A stretch of 19,172 nt of DNA from Polyrhizophydium stewartii (Eukaryota; Chytridiomycota; Chytridiomycetes; Rhizophydiales). The notes below the pieces were generated by a model that saw nothing but the letters and a program-made list of their open reading frames with translations, made no database searches and was not told where the DNA came from. This document shows, piece by piece, positions 1-8,478 of the stretch. Position 1 is the stretch's first letter. Each line of letters opens with the position of its first letter. Both the position numbers and the translations under genes were made by a program. Location: NCBI GenBank assembly GCA_027604665.1, contig JADGIZ010000217.1:1-19172 (forward strand), written 5' to 3'.

Positions 1-3000
1 GTTCCGGCAGCTCGAGCGCTCAGCCGCAGCCGCCCCGGCGCCCTCGCGCCTGCCCCGCCCGCGGCCGCTTGCTGCCGCCACCGCAGCCGCCGCCGCAGCC
101 CCGCCCGCAGCCGCTGCTCCGCCTGCCGCAGATGACGCCGCGCTGGCCGCGCCCGCCGCCGCACGGCCCGAACACGAGGACGCCGCTGCCCGTGCGCCGC
201 ACAGCCACGCGACGGGCGAGGCCGCCAGCACCACCCCGCAGCCTCCCGCACAGGCCGCGCAGCAGCAGCAGCAGCAGCAGCAGCCGCCACCGCACCCCGC
301 CGCGGCTACCGCAGAGGCCGCCGGCCCCGCCCTGCCCCACGATGGTCCGAGGCAACCGGCCGCTGCCGCACCAGACCAGCCTATGGCTGCCGGTCCTGCG
401 CACGTGCCGGACGACCCGCAGCCGGCGGGCATCGTCGAGCTCCCCGCCGGGGACCCTTCAGGCACTGAGCGCACGCCAGCAGGCGACGCCGCGCCGCCCG
501 ACTCGCTGGGAGCGACCGCCGGTGCCGTCGGTGAGCCCGTGCGCCGCCTGTTCTCCCGCGAGATGCCTGCTGACCGGTGCCCCCCCCCCCACACCAGTTT
601 CTCCCACAGACGCCGCCGAGCAGCCTGCCGACAAGCCTGCCGACGAAAGCCCAGAGGGCGCTCCAGATGCGCCTGCGGTCGCCGAGCCGGTATCGGAGCC
701 GCCTGCGCCGGTGGATCTGCCTGCCGAGCCCGCCGTCGACGCCGATCCAGCACCACAACCTACGCCTGCACAGGAAGACTCTCACGAGACGACACCCATG
801 GACCAGCCGCCGCCCGAGCATGCTGCAGAGCCGCCTGCCGCCGTCGAGACTGCGCAAGTGCTGCCAGCGCAGGAGCAGTCGGTCGCGGCCGATCCAGTCC
901 AGGATGCGGCGCCGGTTACCGATGCCGCAGCCGACTCGAGTCCAGCGACGCATGCGCACTATGCACACGAAGCGACACCCGAGCACCAACAGCAGCCTGT
1001 CGTCACCGAAACTGCGAAGGAGCCACTTGCGCAGGAGCAGTCGGTGACGACGGATTCAGTGGAGCACGCCGCGCATGTCGCCGACGCTGCAGTCGGCTCG
1101 GATTCAGCGACCCAGCCTGCACCGGCTCCGGAGGATGCACACGAAGCGGAACCCGAGCACCAACAGCCGTCCGAGCAAGCGGCCGAGACTCATTCCGCAG
1201 ACGTGACTGCGCAGGAGCTGTCTGCTGAGGAGCCTCAGGCGGTGGCAGATCCAGCCGAAGCTCCTGCGAGCGTCGTTCCTGCGCTCGAGGAAGCACAGCC
1301 GACCGCGGCTGTCGCAGATGTAGATCCCGCGGCGGATGCCGAGGAGCCGCCAATGGCAAAGCCAGAGGTGCCGCCAAAGGACCACCAGGATGCTGCCGAG
1401 CCACTTGCCGATCTCGAGCCGGAGCCTGAGCAGCCTGCGGACTTGGCAGAGCCCCCTGCAAGCGTCGCCGTGGCGCTTGAAACCGCCGCGGCGGCCGACA
1501 CTGTTGATAACCCCCGGGACTTCGCAGCCACCGCAACGGATCTGGCGACAAAAGACACTGCGCAGACGACGTCGGCGCCCGCCGAGCCCTTCTCAGAGTC
1601 TGCCACCGAGCCCACCCGGATACACACCGGAGCGTTGGCTGCCCTGTCCGCCATTGATTCAGTGCTCGAGTCCCTTATGAACTTTGACCCCGACGAGAAC
1701 GAGGCCTTTGCCGCTGCACACCAGCCGGCAGATGACGCCTCGGCAATCACTATCGTGCCGATCGCCGACGCGCCGATCGCAGACGCTGGCCCCGCGACGG
1801 GCGACTCTGAGAAGCCCACGCTCTCCATCCAGACGCCCGCAGCAGACCAGGAGCCGCTCCAGAACAAGCGGCTGTCGCGGTTCGCAATCACCCCGCCGGG
1901 GTCGCCCTCGATCATGCTGCCCCCTCGCGCATCGTCTTTGCACGTCGCCGCCGCCGGCTTCGCCATCATTGTCGACAACCTCGCTCCTCCTCCCAGCGCG
2001 CGCACAGTCGAGACAACCCCGGTTGTCGAGGCCTTCCTCGACCGCCTGCTCGACGACTCGCAGTCGATCACGTCGGTGCGCACGGCCACGCTCGAAGAGG
2101 CGCCGCTGCCCGTCTCCCAAGCCGCCCCAGCGCAACCCCCGCCGTCTGCTGCCGTCCCGGGCCAGTTCTCGGCTCCGCCGACCACGCCGCTTCCGACTCC
2201 GCCCCGGCCGCCCCCGTTGCCGCCAAAGGATGACAGGCAGGAAGCCTCGATCGACGCCCCGGCGTCCATCCAACGCCCGCCCTCGGCGCCGCTGCCCGCC
2301 TCGCCGCCGTTCGACATGTCCGAGCCCATGCCATCGCTTCCGATGCACCAGCGCAGCAAGTCGCAGACGAGCCAGATCTTTGTGCCCCAGCCGCCATCGA
2401 CCGCCCCGCAGCGCGCGCTGCCAACGCCCCCAATGCCCGCCAAGGCATTGGCCCAGATCGCCGCCGCACAGGCATCGGCTGCACCGACGGCGGCTCTGCC
2501 CTTGCCGCCGACCTCGCCGCTGCCCCCGCTGCCTCCTGGCGCTGCTGCAAGGCTCGCCAACCCGCCCACTGGCCCGCTGCCCTCGGTCCCAGCCACGGCG
2601 GCCTCGCGCGCCGGCCCGCCGCCAACCACGCCCTTGCCAGAGCCGCCCTCGGCCGCGAAGGTCCTCGCGGCGCAGCGCATGTCCACGGCGTCGGGCTCGT
2701 CCATGTCCTCGGTAGACAGCTCTTCAGCTCCAGCTCCGTCCGCGAAGCTGCGTTTGACGACGTGTGAGCATCGTGTGTCCCGCCTCTGCGCTCTTCAGCC
2801 CGGCTCGCTAACTCCGCCGCCAAACTCCGCCTGCAGCGCAAGGGCATCTGCAGGACCAGGCCGGCGCGCCGTCAACCGCGCCAGTGTCGTCGCTGACCTC
2901 GCCAGAGACCCAGCAGTACCTGGAGCTGCAGCAGCAGTACATTCAGGCGCACCACCAGCACACCTACCGGGACTACGAGTCTGAGCTCGACCACCAGCCC

Positions 3001-5181
3001 TCGCAGACTTCCGTGCCGCCAAAGTCGCCCAGCGTCAAGTCGTTCCGCGTCTCGTCCATGATCCGCGCGGCAGGCGCCGAGCCGCTGCTGGCGCCGAGCC
3101 AGAGCGCCTCGGCCTCGCTCGCTGCTGGCGCCGGTGCTGGCACATCCTCGGTGCAAGCTTCGATGGGCGTTCCCAAGCGCATCTCCAAGGCACATCGATT
3201 GCTCGGCATCGACGGCATGCATGCGGCTCACTCGACGCCGGAGCTCACGGGCATCCCCGAGGAGTCGCCCGTCGACATCTCGCCTGCGGCCATCGTCGCG
3301 CGCCGCGCCATCCTCCGCAACGCGTCCGAGCCCTCGATGGCTGGCCCGGGTATGCTCTCCACCAGTCCCCCGAGTGGAGGCGCTGCGATGCCAAAGAGCC
3401 CCACAGCGACGCAGCCGCCGGCCACCAACTGGCGGATGTCGGTGCAGTCGTTCCACTCGATGCACTCGATGCAGTCGGCGTACTCGGTGCAGTCGGTGCA
3501 GTCGGTGCAGTCGGTGCAGTCGGTGCAGTCGGTGCACTCGGCGCAGTCGGGCCACTCGGGCCGCTCGGATCATTCGGGCGGCTCCGGCGAGGAGCTGCCA
3601 GCCGGCGGAGGCCCACGCTCGGCGGGCGGCGCGCCGTCCAAGCTCCTCAAGACCCTGGGCGTCAGCGAGGCCGAGGTCTTGCGCGATCTGCAGCAGCAAC
3701 AGTTGCAGGCGGCCGCAAGCACGCTGCCGTACAACCTCGAGCTGGACGACTCGGCGCCATCCCAGAAGGCTCTCAAGTTGCTCGGCGTCGACCAAAAGTC
3801 GATCCGCCCCGAGCGGCCTTCGTCGATGCTCGGCGGGCCGCTGAGCGCCGGTGCATTCAGCCTCGGCAGCCAGCCATCCATCGACAGCCCGCTCTCGTCG
3901 GGCTCACCGCCGCGTGGAAACACCGTCTCGCACCTGCCACCGTCCTCGCCGCTGTCCCCCAGCAGCAACCGCTCTCGCAGGCAGACGTCGGCCATTCCAG
4001 GTCGCTCTGAGCAGCAAGGCTCGCTGCTGCCCAAGAGCCTGCGCGTGTTCAGCCGCAAGGACTACGGCTCGCGGGACTCACCCGCCAGCACGTCAGGCAC
4101 CGCAAGCCCAATGCCCACGCTCGGCGACTCGACCAACCAGCTCGCGCTCCCGCAGTCGTCGTCTAGTTCGAGCCTCGGCTCGCTTGACGCCAGCCCTGTG
4201 GCACAGCACGCTGGCACGGCGACGACGTCGTCGTCGCCGCTGCCGCGCACGTCGATGGGCCAGGACCGCCCCGACGCGACGATGCCCGTCGCCGTTCCGC
4301 CGCACCTCCAGCAGCGATTGCAGCAGCCCGCACAGCCCAGCAGCGCCGCGTCGCTGCACTTTGACCGCGGCATGGACTCGGGCGACGACGACGATGATGA
4401 TGACGACGACGAATTGCGTGATTCCGGCGCGTCCCGCGCCAAGTCGGCGCTGTCGCCCAAAGCAATGCGCATGCTCGGCATCTCCTCCCCGACGCCTCCG
4501 TCTGCGCCGCAGGTCGACAAGCGCAAGCCGCTGTCCAGTGCAGTCAGTGCCGAAGACATGCCGCGCGCATCGCATGGATCTGGCCCGACCCCCAAGGCGC
4601 TGCGGCTGCTCGGCATCGGCGGAAGCACCGACGCGCTCGACAACAGCCCGCAGATGTCGCGGCCTGCGACGCTCACCGGATCCAAGTCGACGCCGGCGCT
4701 GTCGTCGCAGCCCGCCTCGCGGCCTATCACGCCCACGCATCTGCCGCAGCAGGCAGGCGGGCTCGCGCGCCAGCCCTCTGCAAGCGGCGGCAACCACGGC
4801 TCGCTGCCACGCATCCCCAGCCAGACGGACGGCGAGCCCGATCTCGTTACCGAGCTCGAGCGCGAGTGGGATCGCGCCACGGAGCGGTCCACGTCGCAGT
4901 CCATGTCGCAGGCGTCGTCGGTGCACCCGGGCGGCTCCTACGCCTTTGACGACGGCGAGGACGTGCTACCCGTGCCTGCGCTCCCAGCGGGCATCCCTGC
5001 GCGCGACTCATACCGCGACCCGTCGTCGCGCGACCACCAGGACTGGGACAACTCGGTGCAGCGCGGGTCGCTTGGGCGCCAGTCGCAGACATCCCTCGGC
5101 GGCCGGTCGCAGACGTCACTCTCGCGGCTCACGATTCCTGTGCCGGGATCCCCCGTGCCGCCCATGCCTGCTCTGCCATCT

Positions 5182-5244
<63 letters not shown>

Positions 5245-7344
5245 TCGCAGCAGCCGCAGAAGATGTCCAAGGCGCTCAGGATGCTCGGTGTCACCGAAGA
5301 CGCGTTCCAAGCGCCGCCCAGGACAAGCACGGATGGGTATGGCGCGCAGGCGCAAGGCTTTCAGCAAAAACAGCAGCAGTACCAGATGCTGCAACAGCAG
5401 CAGCAGTACCTGCAGAAGCAGCAGCAACTGCAGCAACTGCAGCAGCAACTGCTGCAGCAGCAAGTCTACCAGGTACAGACATACGCCGACTCTGAGCAGC
5501 TCGGCGCGGTATCTCGCGCTGTCAGCGGCAACATGGCTCACAAATACGACGGTGTGCACCAACTGCAGCAGCGGCCCCTGTCCAGCGAGAGCGTCCCGCT
5601 CTCGGCCGGACCTTCGAGCAGCACAGACTCGGTGACACCCACCAGCGCCAACCGCCTCACGACCCTGTCCATGTCGACCAACGGCCCTCCGCGCACCGTA
5701 TCGATGCACAGCAGTGCCGCGGTGTCGGGCTCGAGCACGGCGTCCGCGCCGGCGCACGGCCTCCTGCCGTCGCAGTTTACCGTCCCGGATCCGGCGCTGA
5801 TGGAGACCGTTGCGAGCGTGTCGGCGCGCGAGCGGCTGCTATCGGGCTACCTCACCAAGGTCAACCGCAATCTCTTTACTTCCAAGGCCAAGCGGTTCTT
5901 TATCCTGACGCAGGACAAGCTGTTTGCGTTCCGCTCGTCCGACGGCGCCGAGCGCACGCTCGAGGTGCTGCACATCTCGGCCAAGTCGACCGTCACGCAC
6001 CTGGACGAGGGCAACTTCAAGAACAAGCACGTCCTCGAGATCCGCTCGCAGCCTGTCGACGAGCTGGAGCATGCGATCCTCAGCCTGACGTATGGCGAGG
6101 AGCCTGACGTGTGGTACCTGCAGTGCCGCGACCAGGCCGACCTGTTCATGTGGCTGCGGGCCTTCAAGAACGTGGCTGCCCGCGACATTTACTCGAATGC
6201 GTCGCTGCCGCCCGTGCCTGCTGGCGGCGTCATGCCTACCCAGGGCGTCGCTGCGGCGGCCGCGTCTTACATGCCGCCCGTGAATCCGTACGCACGCCCC
6301 ATCGTCGCCCCGGTGCTCCCCGCCGCGCCCATGGGCAGCATTGGCGGGCCGTCGCTGTCGGCGTTCCCAACCGCTCCACATGTCCCACATGCTCCGCAGC
6401 CTGTCGGGGCTGCTGCCCAGCAGCACGCCTTTGCGGGTCGTCCGGGCATGTCGTTCTCGGCACGCGTCAAGGACTTGTACCGATCGACGCAACAGCAACC
6501 GCAGCAGCCACAGCAACAGCAGCAACAGCAACAGCAGCACTACCATCAAACCGCATCGCCTCAGTCGCCCTATGGATACTCGCGGCCGCATACCGGCTTC
6601 GCGGCGAGGCAACAGCCTGTGCTGTACGTGACGTCGCCCACGCCCGCCTCGGCCGTGCCCTCTGACCTTGTCTCGCCGCTGCAAGGCTCGATGGCTCCGA
6701 GCCCGCTGTCGCGCAGCTACAGGCCCAGCGACGCGATGGCCACGCATAGTGGCGCAGGTCGCAGCACGGAAACGCTCGGCAGCAGTGGCGGTGCCAGCGG
6801 CATGGTTGATGCAGCCGATGACGACGGCGACGATGACGACGCTGTTCCAACGGATGTCACTGCGATCCGCCTCGGTATCCCCGTTGTGCCCGAGTTTCCG
6901 ATCGAGGCGCGGCTGTCGCACACGAGCATGGCACCCATTGTCAAGCCGGATGCGCCGGTCGATGTCCGCGACTCGTCGCTCTCGCCGCGGTCTTCGATGT
7001 CGTCCATCTCGTCCTTTTCGTCAACCCAGCAGCAGCAGATACAGCAACAGCCGCCGGTTTCGCCTCTGCCCAACACGTCTGCGCAGTCTGCCACTCCAGC
7101 ATCGCCCGCGTCGGCCTCGGCATCGATCCCGCAGCCGCATTTTCCCCCCATGGCGTCGTCGCTCGGCAGATCGGTCACGGACCTGCGTCGCGTCAGCAGC
7201 ATCGTCTCGCTGCAGTCGTCGGGCCGCGAGAGCCTGACGTCGGTTACCTCGAGCAGGAACTACACGCTGTCGCCCATCGGCTCGGCCCTTGCCATGCTCG
7301 ATGCCATCGAGGCCAAGGAGAAGCTCAGGAAGCGCAACGTCTAA
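1..7344 (+). CDS. Giant disordered PH-domain protein, 5' partial, three exons in window
   Basis: Exons are 2-530 (open to the window edge), 610-2763 and 2837-7344; the stop is TAA at 7342-7344, giving at least 2396 residues. Intron 1 (531-609) has GTGAGC, CTGAC at 570-574 and ACAG. Intron 2 (2764-2836) has GTGAGC, CTAAC at 2808-2812 and TGCAG. Both are phase 1 and join three different frames into one continuous low-complexity protein. The only folded domain I recognise is a PH domain at about residues 1895-2008 (5836-6177), with the typical terminal-helix Trp in WLRAF (6151). Such domains bind phosphoinositides or proteins at membranes. The rest is Ala/Glu/Pro-rich (exons 1-2), then Ser/Pro/Gln-rich, with polyQ, an acidic Asp run (about 4382-4414), Pro-rich PLP motifs and six KALRxLG motifs. 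The C-terminal 60 residues look less degenerate (SVTDLRR ... LAMLDAIEAKEKLRKR). The first in-frame ATG is at 383, but the frame is open and compositionally identical upstream, so the true start is probably outside. The function is unknown; a cortical or membrane scaffold is inference. Confidence 0.85.
260..283 (+). repeat. (CAG)8 tract, Gln8
   Basis: Eight uninterrupted CAG codons lie in frame with the first exon (codon start 260). They encode Gln8 between Ala/Pro-rich stretches, which supports coding in this frame upstream of the ATG at 383. Confidence 0.85.
816..1320 (+). repeat. Degenerate tandem repeat, about 55-58 residues per unit
   Basis: Three units start with PEH-like segments at 816, 981 and 1155. 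Unit lengths are 165 and 174 nt; the third fades out near 1320. Shared stretches include AQEQSV (from about 867 and 1033) and a HEA.PEHQQ block around 965-990 and 1140-1165. Several stretches are still near-identical at the DNA level. The repeat encodes acidic, Ala/Pro/Gln-rich disordered protein. Confidence 0.6.
3439..3582 (+). repeat. 9-bp minisatellite encoding Ser-x-Gln/His triplets
   Basis: A 9-bp unit TCGGTGCAG is perfect five times at 3484-3528. It is flanked on both sides by diverged copies (TCG ATG CAC, TCG GTG CAC, TCG GCG CAG, TCG GGC CAC and so on). The protein pattern is (S-V-Q)5 within a longer S-x-[QH] run of about 16 units. Confidence 0.9.
5182..5244 (+). repeat. (CAG)20 CAA microsatellite, polyglutamine Gln21
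   Basis: Twenty uninterrupted CAG codons (5182-5241) and one CAA encode Gln21. The tract is followed by SQQPQK and directly by the last KALRMLG motif. An imperfect Gln-rich segment follows at about 5368-5475 (Q with L, Y, M, K), which could form a coiled coil. A second Gln-rich tract at about 6490-6537 mixes CAA and CAG. Confidence 0.95.
5836..6177 (+). other. PH domain within the giant protein
   Basis: The segment begins LLSGYLTKVNRNLFTSKAKR, continues with FFIL and FAF strands, and ends in WLRAFKNV. This is the usual seven-strand plus C-terminal helix outline of a pleckstrin-homology domain, with the near-invariant Trp in the last helix. Basic residues in the first loop (K, R, K, K, R) would suit phosphoinositide binding, but ligand specificity cannot be read from sequence alone. 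Confidence 0.8.
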
Positions 7345-7763
7345 CGCACCGATGGCGTGCGTTCATGCGCCGATCGTCTCCCTGGCACATTTTTACTACT
7401 CTTCCCGCTGGCTTCGCACTCTTTTTTCCCCGCCCGACGCTCCGATCGACCTCGCCTTTTCCATCTCTTCATCGCCTCTCTCTCTCTTCCTTTCTGCCTT
7501 ACACAGACGCGCATACACTCACCGGCGCACTCCCCAAAAAACTCACTGTCACCTGCACCCCTTCCCCACCCCCACATCCAAACGCCAATGTCACATCCAC
7601 TTGCATCCGACCGTGTTTTGTCTATCGACTGATTAAAATGAAGTACTCATTGCATGCGGCACGCCGGTCGTCTTTAAAGCGCGCGCCATGAAGTGCGCCA
7701 AACTGGATCAACTCTCCCATCGAGGAAGCCAAACGATTTCCCCTCGTTCCGCGACAGAGCAGC
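7345..7763 (+). other. Intergenic: 3' UTR of the PH-domain gene and 5' flank of the next gene
   Basis: This 419-bp stretch is clearly less GC-rich than its neighbours and has a long C/T-rich section at about 7420-7500, typical of untranslated or promoter DNA. The short ORFs in it resemble nothing I recognise. The only signal-like element is ATTAAA at 7632-7637. The promoter of the downstream gene presumably lies in the last 100-130 bp; no TATA element is evident. Confidence 0.6.
7632..7637 (+). terminator. Possible polyadenylation signal ATTAAA
   Basis: ATTAAA lies 288 nt past the stop of the PH-domain gene in an AT-richer patch. It is the commonest variant of AATAAA in general eukaryotic usage. 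Fungal signals are loose, so this is only a candidate. Confidence 0.35.
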
Positions 7764-8397
7764 ATGACCGACAGCCAGCCGTTCTGGACGCCCGTCGACG
7801 CATGGTGGGCTGCACGCACCAGCAGGGGACCGTCCCCGCACCGGGCACCGATGGCACATGCGGGCCGCTCGCTGACCGGCCGCCGGCCCCACCAACCCGC
7901 TGCGCACAGGGAGAAGCGCTGGGTCGCCCCCACACCGCCGCCCAACGACATCCCCGCGACGCTGGGCGCCAGGCCGGGCAACACCTCGCGGCCGCAGCCC
8001 AACCACTACCGCGTCCATAAGTGGGCCAAGGGTGCGTGTCCCCGTCCCCCCCCCCGGCGTCGCTGCGCCTGTTGGCTGCTCTCCTGCACGCACCCGGCTC
8101 CCGTCCCGCGCTCGCGTGAACCAGCCCGTGTGCAGTGACAAAGGCTCGGGGACAGCTGGTTGCTGACCTTGACTGCATGCGGCAGCCGTCGGTGCGCCTG
8201 CGCCGGATCTCAGCGACCCGCTGCCGCCCGTCGTCATCCGTGTTGCGGACCCAGACGCCGATGCGGCGCCCGTGGCGGACTCCGATGTTGTTATGGCAGA
8301 TGCGCAGGCGCCTGCCGCCGACACCGCGGCCGATGCGTCGCCGTCCAAGCCGGCGTCGCCTGCCCGGCCGGCATCGCCCGCCAAGGCGCAGGAGTGA
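7764..8397 (+). CDS. BCL7-like small protein (putative SWI/SNF accessory subunit), three exons
   Basis: Proposed exons are 7764-7804, 7910-8031 and 8186-8397 (stop TGA 8395-8397), giving 124 residues. Intron 1 (7805-7909) is 105 nt, has no in-frame stop, carries CTGAC at 7872-7876 and ends CACAG. Removing it joins DAW to EKRWV. Intron 2 (8032-8185) has GTGCGT, CTGAC at 8163-8167 and GGCAG, phase 1. The spliced N-terminus has WEKRWV (residues 14-19) and YRVHKW (47-52), separated by a Pro/Asn-rich spacer. In animal BCL7 proteins WEKKWV is followed closely by an RI[YF]KWV-type segment. The C-terminal half is acidic, then Ser-Pro/Lys repeats (ASPSKPASPARP), as expected for a disordered nuclear protein. 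BCL7 proteins are small subunits of SWI/SNF remodellers. The family match rests on two short motifs, and the spacer is longer than in animals. The gene model is firmer than the function. It converges on the kinesin gene with 81 bp between stops. Confidence 0.6.
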
Positions 8398-8478
8398 CCC
8401 TATATCGGACGCATTTAAATGAACGGACCCGGCGTGCGGCGTTGCGAGTGAGATCTGGATCTCGGTGCTGTATTCGGA

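Noticed and set aside
1235..2704. 489-codon open frame on the minus strand opposite the PH-domain gene
   Set aside because: It is antisense to an exon confirmed by phase and composition. GC-rich DNA with a biased third position leaves long antisense frames open; the product is Gly/Ala/Ser-rich with no domain.
3851..5635. 594-codon plus-strand frame inside the PH-domain gene
   Set aside because: It is a shifted-frame shadow: Arg/Ser-rich product, with a polySer run that is just the CAG tract read as AGC.
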